A stretch of 64,000 bases of DNA from Xanthostigma xanthostigma (lineage: Eukaryota > Arthropoda > Insecta > Raphidioptera > Raphidiidae), in assembly GCA_963575645.1 (NCBI GenBank), contig OY754469.1, forward strand, positions 23,206,001-23,270,000. The letters are read 5' to 3'. The translations under genes and the position numbers were made by a program. The notes beneath the pieces are model-generated. The model was not told where the DNA came from. It was given only the letters and a program-made list of their open reading frames with translations, and searched no databases. Below, piece by piece: positions 48,208-58,448 of this stretch; position 1 is the first letter of the stretch, and every line of letters begins with the position of its first letter.

Positions 48208-51200
48208 CTGGTACCAGGCGACTTAAGTTCACTGATTCCTGTTTGCCGTTTATGTCCAACAAGAAATATTCGTTGCTAGGACGAGCAATGATACGATACG
48301 GCCCTGCGTATGGTGGTTGTAGCGGAGGCTTAACTTTATCGACTCTGATAAATACGTGCGAACTGTCGTATAAATTTTTGAAAACAAAAGAACTACGTTT
48401 GTCGTGTCGGGCTGCTGGAGTTGGCTGAACAAGGCGCATTCTTTCTCTGTGTTTATTGAGAAAAGAAATAGGATCTGGAGGAAGGTCAGTGTCGAGGAAA
48501 AATTCTCCGGGCATTCGGAGTGATATACCGTAGACAAGCTCAGCCGCTGAAGCTCCGATGTCTTCTTTAAGCGCGGTTCGAAGTCCTAGGAGAACTATGG
48601 GAAGAACTCCGACCCAATCGTTGGTCTCGTGGCACATTATGGATGCCTTAACTGAGCGGTGCCAACGCTCGATCATACCGTTGGATGCCGGATGGTAAGC
48701 TGTCGTTCTCGTCTTTTTGGTACCGACAAGTTTGGTGAGCGCTTGGAAAATGACGCTCTCAAATTGTGAACCGCGGTCAGTCGTGATAGTGACCGGGGTA
48801 CCGAAACGAGAAATCCATGCTGACATGAAGGTATCAGAAATAGTTTCGGCGGTGATGTCGGATAGAGGAACAGCTTCCGGCCAACGAGTAAAACGATCGA
48901 TCATGGTGAGCAGGTACGAGCAACCGCGTGACGGCGGTAGCGGTCCAACCAAGTCGACATGTACGTGGTCGAAACGGGTATCGGAAACATCAAAATTTCC
49001 GGTTGGAGGCTTGCAATGCCTCGAAATCTTGCTGCGCTGGCATGGCAGGCAAGTTCGAGCCCATTGATTGACGTCTTTGGCCATACCTGGCCAAATGTAT
49101 TTTGTGACCATCATTTTCTTGGTGACTCGTCCGCTGGGATGGGAAGGGCTGTGAATGATGTCAAAAATGCGCCTTCGGAGGGGCGCGGGAATGTAGCGTC
49201 GGTGTATCTCGGTTGAGACGTCGCAGTAAACTGGAACATCCGGATCGTCCACTCTCAGTCTGACGAGTGTCAAGCTGCTGCCGTCTTGGAGGAGACGTAG
49301 GAGTTCAGGATCGGCGTCCTGGGCTGCTTTCAATTCGTTTGGAGTGATAGCGACAGGAACTTCAATGACCTGGACCCGGGAGAGAGTGTCAGCTGGAACA
49401 TTGTCTTCGCCTGAAACGTGAACAATGTTAGTCGTGAATTGACTGATGAATGTGAGCTGACGACCTTCGCGCAGCAATGACGATTTGGCGTTGGGCCTGA
49501 ATGCGTAAATGAGTGGTTTATGGTCTGTCTTGATCCGGAGTGGGCATCCTTCGACTAAATCGCGGAAATACTTAATTGAGCTGTAAATGGCTTGGAGCTC
49601 TCTACCATAGGCTGAATATTTCTTTTGGGCGTCGCTGAATTTTCTGGAAAAGAAGGCGAGCGGTTCCCAGTTATCGTCGTGAAGTTGTTCTAGGACAGCT
49701 CCGATGCCAAAATCGGATGCGTCGGTCCGGATAGCCAACTCTGCGTTGTCCAATGGATGTTTAAGAAGTGCTGCGTTAGCAAACTGCTCCTTGGAAGCGT
49801 TAAAAGCTTTTTCAGCTTCGGAAGTCCAGGAAATTGGGCGACGGTCTTTCTTCTTAGCGCCGGAAATGCAAGCATGAAGCGGAGCTTGAATCTCTGCGGC
49901 GTGAGAAAGGTGGGGTCTGTAGAAGTTGATCATTCCGAGAAACTGTCTCAGTTCAGCGATAGTCGTCGGTTTGGGAAATTCCTGGATGGCTTTCACTCGC
50001 TCAGCCAAAGGCTCAACGCCTTCCGAAGTAACGTGATGACCCAAATAATCTATTTCAGGAACTCCAAAAACGCATTTGTCCGCGTTGATTGATAAGCCGA
50101 AATCTCGAAGACGCTCCAACACGGTTCTGAGGTGTTTTTCATGCTCCTCAGGAGTTTTCGAGAAAACCAGAATATCATCGATATACTCAAAAACGAAATC
50201 TAGTCCTCTAAGGCACGTGTCGATGTAGCGTTGGAAAGATTGAGCAGCATTACGGAGTCCAAATGTCATGACATTGAATTCAAAGTTCCCGAATGGTGTG
50301 ATTATTGCAGTCTTTTTGATGTCATCTGGAGCCATGGGAATTTGATGAAATGCGCGATGTAAGTCTAACTTGGAGAAGATCTTACATCCGCGCAATGATG
50401 ACGAAAAGTCGTGGAGACGTGGCACGTTGTAGCGATCTGGAATGGTGATTGCGTTGAGATCTCGGTAGTCTCCACATAGTCGGAAATCGCCATCCTTTTT
50501 AGGCACAATGTGCAGCGGACTAGCCCATTCGCTTTGCGAAGGCTGGCAAAGTCCTTGGTCGATATATTTCTGAAAATGTGCTTTGGCGATCTTTATTTTA
50601 TGTGGCGGCAGGCGACGAGGTCGATGAGCTACCGGAGGACCTTGTGTGATGATGTGATGATAGACGCCACGGTCTGTAACTTTAGAAAGTTGCGATGGAC
50701 GCGTCACATCAATAAAATCAGAAAGCAGGCTCCGGTATGGCGAGGACCAGACGATTGTTGTCAACGAAGGCAAGCTGCTGGAGACAAAAGAGCTGTGAAC
50801 GGTAAGACCCGTCGTTTTGTCGATTATAGTTCTTGCTTGCAGATCTATTACTAGTCCGAAATGGTAGATGAAGTCGGCTCCTAGAATCGGTCCGGAAACG
50901 TCGGCCACGATGAATGTCCAGGTGAACGGACGTCGTAAACCAAGGTCCATCGTGAGGCAGACTCGTCCAAAAGTTTCGATGCGTTTGCCGTTCGGTGTAA
51001 AAAGCGCGAGAGTTACCAGTTCCACGATTTGATTCGCGCACGATCTGGGCAGAACGGATACATCCGCTCCAGTGTCGGCTAAGAAATTTAGGCGTGACGT
51101 GAAATCTTTGATAGACAAGCGTTTTTTAATGAAGTCACCCTCGATCGCTTTAACTCGAGGGTGTTCTACTAGTTTTCCTGATTCGGCTTTGGGGATTCTT

Positions 51201-51262
51201 TCCAGCTGCATGGATCTTGGCATTTCCTCGCTCGTTCTCGAAAACGCCTGTGATAGAAACAA
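48200..51262 (-). CDS. Pol polyprotein (protease, RT, RNase H, integrase)
   Basis: The 1020-residue frame encodes the replication enzymes. The protease has the DTGA motif at 63-66. Reverse transcriptase spans about 240-430, with the first catalytic Asp in KLDLHRAF (300) and YIDD at 360-363. RNase H follows with Asp514 (RTDASDF), Glu555 (GRELQAIY) and Asp580 (KTDHKPL). The integrase has the H-H-C-C finger at 704, 708, 738 and 741, and a DD35E core at 770, 829 and 865, then a GPY-type module (YAGPYRII, about 985). The frame ends within the truncated 3' LTR, so the last residues are set by the deletion and the normal C-terminus is probably missing. Expression would need a -1 shift from gag; the ATG at 51262 need not be used. 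Confidence 0.9.
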   Translation of the reverse strand: MFLSQAFSRTSEEMPRSMQLERIPKAESGKLVEHPRVKAIEGDFIKKRLSIKDFTSRLNFLADTGADVSVLPRSCANQIVELVTLALFTPNGKRIETFGRVCLTMDLGLRRPFTWTFIVADVSGPILGADFIYHFGLVIDLQARTIIDKTTGLTVHSSFVSSSLPSLTTIVWSSPYRSLLSDFIDVTRPSQLSKVTDRGVYHHIITQGPPVAHRPRRLPPHKIKIAKAHFQKYIDQGLCQPSQSEWASPLHIVPKKDGDFRLCGDYRDLNAITIPDRYNVPRLHDFSSSLRGCKIFSKLDLHRAFHQIPMAPDDIKKTAIITPFGNFEFNVMTFGLRNAAQSFQRYIDTCLRGLDFVFEYIDDILVFSKTPEEHEKHLRTVLERLRDFGLSINADKCVFGVPEIDYLGHHVTSEGVEPLAERVKAIQEFPKPTTIAELRQFLGMINFYRPHLSHAAEIQAPLHACISGAKKKDRRPISWTSEAEKAFNASKEQFANAALLKHPLDNAELAIRTDASDFGIGAVLEQLHDDNWEPLAFFSRKFSDAQKKYSAYGRELQAIYSSIKYFRDLVEGCPLRIKTDHKPLIYAFRPNAKSSLLREGRQLTFISQFTTNIVHVSGEDNVPADTLSRVQVIEVPVAITPNELKAAQDADPELLRLLQDGSSLTLVRLRVDDPDVPVYCDVSTEIHRRYIPAPLRRRIFDIIHSPSHPSGRVTKKMMVTKYIWPGMAKDVNQWARTCLPCQRSKISRHCKPPTGNFDVSDTRFDHVHVDLVGPLPPSRGCSYLLTMIDRFTRWPEAVPLSDITAETISDTFMSAWISRFGTPVTITTDRGSQFESVIFQALTKLVGTKKTRTTAYHPASNGMIERWHRSVKASIMCHETNDWVGVLPIVLLGLRTALKEDIGASAAELVYGISLRMPGEFFLDTDLPPDPISFLNKHRERMRLVQPTPAARHDKRSSFVFKNLYDSSHVFIRVDKVKPPLQPPYAGPYRIIARPSNEYFLLDINGKQESVNLSRLVPAV

Positions 51263-52050
51263 AGTTTAGAGGTGGAGGGCGAGCGATTGCGGAAGTTTTG
51301 TCTTCCTACGCTCTGGCTTCTGCCTCTGGATTGGGCGATATTCGCTTCCAGCTTGTCAAGGCGGTTGATTATAGCCTGAAGAGGTTCGGTTATTAGGAGG
51401 TTGCTTGGAACGGTGCTATGAACCGAAACTTGGTTAATAGTTGAGCGAGAAATTTCCAGCATTTTGTCTGCTTGCGCTGACAACTGATCGAGTGTGGAAG
51501 CTGAACCGATCACCAAAATACGACGAATATCTTCCGGCATTTGTTCAAGGAAGAGCGTTCGAAGCAGGGTTTCGTTACACTGTCCTGCGGCAAGATTGCG
51601 GAGTTGTTGGAGATATACAGTGGGTTTTTCACTTCCTAGAGGATGACCATGAAGAAGACGCCGAATATTGGCTTCTTCTGAAGGGGCAAGGGCACTAAGG
51701 ACTCGTTGTTTTAAACTATTATACTTATCTCTCTGAGGAGGATTCAGGATCAAGTCCCTGCAGAGTGAGACAAGCTTCGCGTCGAAGTTACTGGCCACGT
51801 GTTGAAATTTAGACGCGTCTGACGTAATTCTGAATAGGGAAAATTTCAGCTCTGCCATGGCGAAATAACTTTGTGGATCTTCGTGCCAGAAGGGTGGAAG
51901 TTTGACGGTGTGCACAGCTCCCAGGACATTCTCGTCGGTGGACTGCGAAGTGCTGGGTTGTGATGTCTGCGGGCTGTGTTGAGGCGCAGGTATGCCGTTT
52001 TCGATGTTATCGGAGCCTATCATAACGACAAACTTATGTATCAGCGTCAC
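51169..52050 (-). CDS. Gag polyprotein of the CsRn1-like element
   Basis: The 293-residue protein forms the capsid and nucleocapsid of the element's particle. After a low-complexity N-terminus (Ser/Gln/Pro-rich, about residues 20-40) comes [18 protein letters not shown], a start typical of insect Gypsy gag capsid domains, then the conserved [11 protein letters not shown] and LLHGHPLG regions. The C-terminus has a basic [18 protein letters not shown] stretch and a CX2HX9CX3C motif (CFYH ... CQDPC) in place of the usual CCHC knuckle; this CHCC form is the CsRn1 signature. The first ATG of the frame lies 129 bp downstream of the LTR edge. The frame overlaps pol by 94 bp. No internal stop is seen, so it could still be expressed. 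Confidence 0.85.
   Translation of the reverse strand: MTLIHKFVVMIGSDNIENGIPAPQHSPQTSQPSTSQSTDENVLGAVHTVKLPPFWHEDPQSYFAMAELKFSLFRITSDASKFQHVASNFDAKLVSLCRDLILNPPQRDKYNSLKQRVLSALAPSEEANIRRLLHGHPLGSEKPTVYLQQLRNLAAGQCNETLLRTLFLEQMPEDIRRILVIGSASTLDQLSAQADKMLEISRSTINQVSVHSTVPSNLLITEPLQAIINRLDKLEANIAQSRGRSQSVGRQNFRNRSPSTSKLCFYHRRFRERARKCQDPCSWKESPKPNQEN
51187..51193 (-). other. Candidate -1 frameshift heptamer CCCAAAG
   Basis: In the gag frame the codons are C-CCA-AAG, the X-XXY-YYZ arrangement, and a slip of -1 gives CCC-AAA and enters pol. It lies in the gag/pol overlap, 18 bp before the gag stop codon. I did not identify a definite downstream stem or pseudoknot. Confidence 0.55.
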
Positions 52051-52158
52051 CAGATCAAACTTTACGTGTTAAAATTTGTGAAAAATTTGACGCAATGTGG
52101 CAACGAGATTTTCGCCACTATATTACTGCCGTTCACGCACTAATAACTAGCGATTAAG

Positions 52159-52176
52159 ATCACGTCGGGGTCACCA
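52159..52176 (-). promoter_or_regulatory. Primer-binding site, tRNA-Trp
   Basis: On the plus strand, ATCACGTCGGGGTCACCA equals the 3' end of insect tRNA-Trp with its CCA tail; the element strand is its complement. It lies three bases inside the 5' LTR edge. This choice of primer is typical for CsRn1-type Gypsy elements. Confidence 0.85.
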
Positions 52177-52179
52177 ATT

Positions 52180-52357
52180 ATCGGGTATTTAGTTATTACA
52201 ATACTGATATATTTATATTTTTTATTGACGTGAAAATTCTACATCTTTTTTTTTCTACAGCTTTTTTATTATTTTTATTTACTTCGCAACCAACTGTGTA
52301 TCCAAGCTTATTTATATATTACACAGTTGGTTGCGACTTGCGTAACTAACCGCCACA
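52180..52357 (-). repeat. 5' LTR (178 bp)
   Basis: In element orientation it starts TGTGGCGG and ends CCCGAT. It contains a TATA-like TATATAAATA (52309-52318), an AATAAA signal (52221-52226) and a 15-bp inverted repeat around the TATA-like motif. Confidence 0.8.
52309..52318 (-). promoter_or_regulatory. TATA-like box in the 5' LTR
   Basis: TATATAAATA on the element's coding strand, in the loop of a 15-bp stem. It is the best candidate for the element's promoter core; no transcription start can be defined from sequence alone. Confidence 0.4.
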
Positions 52358-52405
52358 AGCATCATAAGCTAAATTTTTTTAATCTGCGAGTGTAGAATTT
52401 GTAGA

Positions 52406-52530
52406 GTTTCCGTAGTGAATTGTGCTGATAATGGTTCGGCCGTCTGGTGACTAGCATCATAACTATATATGTTTTCCGTAGTGAATTGTGCAGGCAATTT
52501 GGTCCTCTAGTGACAAGCATCATAATTACA
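52406..52530. repeat. Two tandem copies of a 63-bp repeat
   Basis: 'tttccgtagtgaattgtgc' begins each unit and each ends '(c/g)tct(a/g)gtgac(a/t)agcatcataa'. The retrotransposon target site ('ctattgacgAGCAT' before and 'cataagct' after) and the inverted sequence at 48020-48059 contain the same AGCATCATAA core. Confidence 0.65.
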
Positions 52531-53192
52531 TTTGTTCTTCAAAGATCCTCTTACGTCATTCGACTGTATTGTACAATATCCCGCGGTGACATTATTATTG
52601 GGCTTTTAAATATTTTTCTTTTGATATAAGTAAATGAATAACTTTAATTAAAATTTTATTTTTAAACAAAGTTCTGATGTTGAGTCAAAAAAATCCGAAC
52701 AAAAATATAAACTCAAGAAATAAGATTATGTATTTCATTTTAAATTATTTTTATTATCTTAATTAATTAGATGCTTATACCGACACTGTACTTCTCCCAT
52801 AATAAAATAATTGACATGATCTTCGATGCTACAAAATAATATGTCATGCACAGTTGTAGAGTAGAATACATAACCAAAGTGGACGAATAATGCACCTGTA
52901 TTACATGTTATAAATTTGTTAAAATCCGTAGGTGAAAAAATATATGATTAATTATTTAACGGCCTGACAGTTGAATTTTTTTTTAAAGATTTTTCAGAGA
53001 TAATATTTTTTTTTGGTATCTATAGTCAAGAAATATAATAAAGAGAATGTTCGACTATTTTTTTTTTTAAATTCGTATTCATGGTTTCAAAATATAAACA
53101 GCCTTATGTATGATTTGAAAAAATTCTGTCGGTACGTTTATAAATTGTGTCAAAAAATTATTTCTTATTTCATTTCCGAGAATTTTTCAATA
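52531..53192. other. No gene recognised
   Basis: AT-rich sequence; the upstream part of a 95-codon frame that begins at 53013 is low-complexity and the recognisable part starts at the internal ATG at 53193. Confidence 0.35.
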
Positions 53193-53300
53193 ATGGCTTG
53201 TGTTAGTAATTCGTGCAGTTACGTTAACTGTAAAAATTGTAGACGAAATTCAACGGGGTTAAGTTTTTACAGATTACCTTTAATATGTCAGTATTCTTAA
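53193..53300 (+). CDS. Possible THAP-type zinc finger exon (partial)
   Basis: From the ATG at 53193 the frame reads MACVSNSCSYVNCKNC and then GLSFYRLPL before a stop. This fits the start of a THAP domain: an early pair of cysteines about five residues apart (C3 and C8), then a G-x-S-F-x-R-x-P segment. The distal C-x2-H pair that would complete the zinc site is not in this frame, and I could not place a second exon. It may be the first exon of a host THAP gene or a remnant of a P-element-like transposase, which also uses an N-terminal THAP finger. No splice donor with a strong consensus is seen before the stop. Confidence 0.35.
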   Translation: MACVSNSCSYVNCKNCRRNSTGLSFYRLPLICQYS

Positions 53301-53770
53301 AGTTGAAAAGATCTTTGACGAGTAATGAATTGTCTTAAATTATTAAAATGAATTCGTATCCATGATTTTGATTAAACTGTGAAACAGACCAAAAAAACGT
53401 TACCACGACTATTCAAAATCAAATTAGAAAATTCAAAAATTTTGAATTATATTTGGTTTTTTACATTTATTTAGAAATTTAAGTGCCGTTGTTTACGTGC
53501 CGTTTCTATGGTTTGAAACAAACTGGGAACTGTCGTCACGGAAAACTGTAAATTATCACATCCGTCAAAAAAAAAAAAACACAAATTGATGGCTTTTAAC
53601 AATTTATAAACCATTGAGCGAGTAATTAGGATCAGTATAGAGGTAGCTTTAAGAATATCTGAACTTTTAGTTTAACCATAATGTAGGTGGAAGCACAAAA
53701 CAACATTCAGTTTGTGGGCCAGGGGGATGAAACGTAAGAGGTTTACTATATAAAATTTGTCGTTACCTGG

Positions 53771-54060
53771 TTAATAGTCTTTATAATACGTTAGCCAATG
53801 ATATAACATTTCCGAAATACCTCTTTTAAAGTAATTTGTTTCATTATCCAAAATTTTAATACTATTCCAATTAATTTTATGGTCGTATTCAATTTTATGT
53901 TTAGTTACGACATTATGCTTATCAGGGAGTAATTTATGATTTGAATTCTGTGTAACTAGTATCAACATAAAAATTAAACCGAAAGTGGTGTTACCTACCC
54001 GCTGTCGAATCAGGTTCTCGTAGTGTTGCCTAGACAAGTGTTTGAAGTCTTTATAATAAT
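53771..54060 (-). pseudogene. Penelope-like element endonuclease-region remnant
   Basis: The minus-strand frame contains HKIEYDHKINWNSIKILDNE followed by NYFKRGISEMLY, which matches the stretch near the end of the GIY-YIG endonuclease region of Penelope-like elements ('H.i.W....iL..E..y..R..SE.l.I'). The upstream part (HYENLIRQRVGN) is weakly similar or unrelated. There is no reverse transcriptase nearby, so it is a short remnant. Confidence 0.5.
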
Positions 54061-55107
54061 ATGTACCTACTGCTTTTTCTGAAAGTTTCGTCCTCCATAA
54101 AAATCAGAACAATTTTTTACAGCCGCATTTGGAGGATTAGCTGAGAAATGTAAACTGGATTGCAACATTTTCCGCTGCAGATTATTTTCTGTGCAAGCTA
54201 AAATAATACCTGTAAGTATTAGTGTGAATTCCAGACCAATCTAGATCTGATCAGTTTCAGTTTCATAACAATCCCCATCAAAAACATGCGGGATTCTGAA
54301 ACATACAAGAACAGTAACTACTCATTTATGTTTTTGCCATAACGGAAATATGTCTACAAAACAACAATTTGCAATATCTATTTGATGAAGATAATCAGAA
54401 AAAATTTGTCCCACTTTTCAATTATAATTATTATAATAAGTGAATTATATGTAACGAATAATAAATTAGCTATAAAAATGTTTGATATGTAGTTTATTCC
54501 GCATTTGTAATTTTATTTTATAATTTATAATATTGGTAAAACATGTGCATCAGAAAGTGTTCATCTCATAATTATGTAATATTTTATTATATGAATTATG
54601 TTTACAATACGGAATTGACATAGCTATAGTCTTATCAACGTGGTTTACATATTATTGTTTACAGATTATTATGATTAGTCTATTTTTTTATCAAGCTGAT
54701 CATATTTTTCATTGACACTATGTGATTCGTTGTCGCATTATTATACTTATGTGTTTACAGAAACAAAAATTTAGCCCGCATGTTGATATGAACAAGCAAA
54801 CATATTTACTCATCTGTCATCGATAGCCACAATTTTCAAAACGGGTGGTGGTTATTACAGACAGAATCTACCACTGTGAAAAATCTAAACTCTAAGTCTC
54901 ATTTGTTAAGTTTTAAATTAAAAACTTTTCAATTTTTGAAAATATTAATGAACATAAATAACTAGAGTGGCCAAAAGTCACATCATCAATTATTATGTTT
55001 ACTTTATGACATTTAAACCCGTCTCCGCTCTAATATATCTACCTAAATAATTTCGTCGCAGGACCGTAGCTTTGACTGAAATCTATCTAAAACCGTATTG
55101 ATTGATT
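54061..55107. other. No gene recognised
   Basis: AT-rich sequence without repeats that I could pair. Confidence 0.4.
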
Positions 55108-56263
55108 GGCAATTGTCGCTTAGAAACCGCTGTTTGGCAACCGTTCTTAGGCAACCGTTGTCTGGCAACTGTTGCTTAGCAACCGTCGCTAGGCAACAGT
55201 CGCTTCTCAACTATTAATTATTTAACAACCGTTGCTTGGCAACAGTTGATAGGCAACTCTTGCTAGGCCACCGGCGCTGGACTTCCGTTGCTTAGCAACC
55301 GTTACTTGGCAACCGTTGTTAGCAATCGTCGATGGCAACCGTCGCTAGACTCTCGTTGCTTAGCAGACGTTGCCAGACAACCGTTGCTTAGCAATCGTTA
55401 TTTGGAAACCGTTGCTTAGCAACCGTCACTTGTCAACAGTGCCTGGCAACAGTCTCTTAGCAATAATTACTCGGCAACCGTCGTTAGGAAACTTCTGTTT
55501 AGCAAACGTCGTTAGGCAATGGCTGCTTAGCATCCGTTGTCTAGCAACCTTTACTTGGCAACCGTTACTTAGCAACCGTCACTTTACTACGGTTACTTGG
55601 TTTCTAAGCAACCGTTGATAGGCGACCGTTTCATGGCAACCGGAACTGGCAACCTTTGCTTAGCATCCGCCACTTTACAACTATTGCTTGGCAACCATTG
55701 CTTAGCAACCGTTACTTGGCAATCGCTGCTTAGCAATCGTCACTTGACAACAGTTGGTTGGCAACCGTTGCTAGCTTACGATACATGGAAACTGTTGCTC
55801 ATTAATCGTTTTACAGGCAACCGTTGCTTAGCATTCGTTTTTTGCAACCGTCGCTAAGCAAGGCTGCTTAGCAGCCGTTAATTGGCAACCGTCACTTGAC
55901 AAAGGTTGCCTGGCAATCGTTATTTAGTAACCGTTGATAGGCAACCGTCGCTTAGCAACCCTCGTTATTCAATGACTGCTTAGCTACCGTTACTTGGCAA
56001 CCGTTGCTTAGCAACCTTTACTTGGCAACTGCTGATTAGCAACCGCCACTTGAAAACGGTTGTCTGGCAATCGTTGCTTAGAAACCGTCACTTGAAAACG
56101 GTTGTCTGGCAATCGTTTCTTAGAAACCGTTACATGGCATCCGCTGCTTTTCAACCGTTTATTAGCGACCGTCGCTTGGCAACCACTGTTTTCAACCTTG
56201 TGTAGTAACCGCGAACCTGCAAACCGTTGCTTGACAACCGTTTAATAACAACCGTTGCGAGAA
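55108..56263. repeat. Degenerate 14-bp minisatellite of X-box-like palindromes
   Basis: The unit is near GTTGCTTAGCAACC. About 80 units run across 1.15 kb, for example GTTGCTTAGCAAC at 55287-55299 followed at once by GTTACTTGGCAAC at 55301-55313. Each unit is palindromic (GTTGC ... GCAAC) and fits the RFX X-box pattern RYYRYY-N-RRYRRY with a one-base spacer. Frames of 82 and 86 codons at 55370-55857 only translate the repeat. Many units carry substitutions. Confidence 0.85.
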
Positions 56264-56722
56264 TTTTCAATTTCAATGAAAGAACCGACAACCTCCCGCT
56301 AATCGAACACGAACCGATTCTAACAGTGAAAAACTTTACTTAAATCAACCCTGCTTTATACGGGGCTGGCGGAACATGCCGACTATGCTAAAAACGTAAG
56401 CTATAAAATAAAGTGAACAACACTATTCGAAGATACATATTACGACCAATTTTTTTAACGTTATATTAGCGGTATATTAACGTAATGTTAAGTTTATCGT
56501 TTTGTTAGTGCTATGTTAACGAGATAATAACGTGATTTTAACGGATTTTAACGTATTGTAAAAGTTTTGCAACACTAATACGGTGAAGCCAAAGTTTTGA
56601 CTACTCCGTCAAGTGAGTCGCAACTCGCAGATCCGTGCTGTCGAATGGGGCGTAGCCTCGTGAAGCAAGGTTATAACACGTTGGAAACGCGGAACCGTAG
56701 GCTCCTCTTCTGTTGTCGCTGC
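56264..56722. other. No gene recognised
   Basis: 'gcggaacatgccgactatgc' near 56369 and a GC-richer patch at 56580-56720 do not match a known element. Short words of the type 'ttaacgt' recur at 56470-56550. Confidence 0.35.
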
Positions 56723-57012
56723 CTAGTACAGTCTTTGGGTAGTTTTACCTGGAAAGTTTTCCGGGAGTGTTGAAAATTGGTGATTGTATAGATTTCGATG
56801 TGCTTTTTCTGAATTTCTACTTTTCCACCTCGTATCTTTGCCGCTCTGGCCGCTTAAAAATAGTTTTTTGACAATATCTTTTTCCCGATATACGAAGTGG
56901 CAAAGTAGAAATTTGGAAAGAGCACATCGAAATCTATAAAATCGCCAATTTTCAAAACTCCCGGTAAACTTTCCAGGTAACCTCTTTTATCGGCACCAAA
57001 TGACTGTACTAG
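56723..57012. mobile_element. Fold-back MITE with CTAGTACAGTC ends
   Basis: CTAGTACAGTCTTTGG at the left and the reverse of CTAGTACAGTCATTTGG at the right bound a 290-bp inverted repeat ('gaaaattggtgattgtatag' against 'ctataaaatcgccaattttc'). The CTAG may be part of the end or a duplicated target. No coding capacity. Confidence 0.7.
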
Positions 57013-57017
57013 CCGTA

Positions 57018-57057
57018 TTTTATCTCAATCGCGTGCAAAGCCGCGGGTAGCAGCTAG
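57018..57057 (+). mobile_element. 3' tail of a Helitron-like element
   Basis: 'atcgcgtgcaaagccgcggg' and the terminal GCAGCTAG before T match the 3' end of the elements at 7582 and 28646. The 5' part is not recognisable upstream of the adjacent MITE. Confidence 0.55.
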
Positions 57058-58020
57058 TTTAAGCATAATGTAGAAAACTAACGTAATTAGTAGGTACTTA
57101 TACTGAATAGGTCAAAGTAATACTTCGGCAGTATCTATGTCATAGTAGAATAATTCATTTTAAAAGGTTGATATTTATTTTCAATGCAGAAGTACCTCTA
57201 TTAATGACGGCAATAAATTAGTATTGTAAATAAAATGATAGCAAAAACTAAATGAGTTATAATGATTTTATGGCCACTCGAAAATACCTTGATGATTAAT
57301 AAACTACGCTATTATTTTTCTTACAGCATTAGCAAATAATTTACGGTAGTCTAAATCAGCTCCAGGCAATTTAAAATGATGATTTACAGGAATGAAAATA
57401 CTTCACTATATTTTTAAATTTTTTTCAATATTTAAAAAGTAGTATTTTAGCGTAGTTTAATTTAATACAAAACCGTAATGGCAACCGATGCTTGGCAACT
57501 ACTGCTTGGCACCCGTTGCTTGGCTACCGTTTTTTGGAAACTGCGTTTGATTTTCATACTTTTACTATAGAAATTATAGTACGACTAAGTTTCGCATTTC
57601 TTTTATTTTTCCCGCACTAGTGCGAAATGGGTTATTTACCGCTGTACACAGACATAAAAAGCAGCTATTTGCAAAAAATATATTGGTTCTTGTAGTTGGT
57701 TTTAAAATAAAGAATAAAATCGAAATGAAATCAATTATTTTGATTGATTAAAAGAAACAAATCTTTGATTAACGTCTGATAGAACTCTTCAATAAATAAA
57801 AAAAAATTATTGATGATTAAAAGAAATTCAAGGCCACTAGAGCATTTATGAGTCGTCTCTTAATACCCTTTCCTTGATAGTGAAAGAACCTGCAACTGCG
57901 AAGGCCTGTTCAGATTTCACGCTGGTAGGAGGAATAATTAATCGACAATTAATTCATAAGTATCATTATTATGTAGAAATTCTCACAATTACAAAATATC
58001 AGAGCAGTCAAAGTACGGCG
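57058..58020. other. AT-rich DNA with a small X-box-like cluster
   Basis: 57476-57543 holds four or five further units ('atggcaaccgatgcttggca') of the minisatellite, 1.2 kb beyond the main array. No gene is recognised. Confidence 0.45.
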
Positions 58021-58448
58021 TTAAGAGTATTCGTCCCTGCAAATACCCCCTGCACCCTTCATCTCAAATCTTTTCCCCTCGCCTAAAAACGGTTCGCGCT
58101 CTCCCGACGCTATTTTTAAAGCTAGAGGGTTCTGGTAAACGCCAAATGAATGACAAAGAATCAGACTACAGATCCTTCAGGCGAATTTTTTGAAAAAAAA
58201 TTCCTGAAAAAACTTACAACTTTTTGAAAAAAATAATAAGTTACGTAATATTTCACACGTAGGCGAAACTGTTTTTCAAAAAATTCGCCTGAAGGATCTG
58301 TAGTCTGATTCTTTGTCTTTCATTTGGCGTTTACCAGAACTCTTTAGCTTTAAAAATAGCGTCGGGAGAGCGCGAACCGTTTTTAGGCGAGGGGAAAAGA
58401 TTTGAGATGAAGGGCGCAGGGGGTATTTGCAGGGACGAATACTCTTAA
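58021..58448. repeat. 428-bp inverted repeat, GC-richer arms
   Basis: Arms of about 170 bp are reverse complements with few mismatches: 'ttaagagtattcgtccctgc', 'gttcgcgctctcccgacgct' and 'atccttcaggcgaatttttt' on the left each have an exact or near-exact partner on the right. The centre is AT-rich. No domain in the 70-codon frame that overlaps it (57874-58086). Confidence 0.8.

Larger units (their letters stand above)
48061..52357 (-). mobile_element. Ty3/Gypsy LTR retrotransposon, CsRn1-like
   Basis: The element is 4.3 kb and flanked by AGCAT on both sides (48056-48060 and 52358-52362), a 5-bp target duplication. It has an intact-looking 178-bp 5' LTR on the right, a tRNA-Trp primer-binding site, open gag and pol frames in a -1 relation, and a 3' LTR on the left that has lost about its first 30 bp together with the usual polypurine tract. 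The shared 147 bp of the two LTRs appear identical, so the insertion is young. The tRNA-Trp site and the CHCC gag motif are features described for the CsRn1 clade. The junction deletion must postdate or accompany insertion, since both LTRs derive from one template. Confidence 0.9.

Noticed and set aside
48717-49216. Plus-strand open frames of 85-116 codons across pol
   Set aside because: They are antisense shadows of the pol frame on the minus strand.
48061-52357. LTR boundaries at the end of the 147-bp identical block, with no target duplication
   Set aside because: Extending the right LTR to TGTGGCGG gives AGCAT on both sides and explains the missing polypurine tract as a deletion of the 3' LTR start.
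55108-56263. CRISPR-like array or protein-coding repeat
   Set aside because: There are no spacers of constant length, the unit is 14 bp and contiguous, and the genome is eukaryotic; the open frames only translate the repeat.
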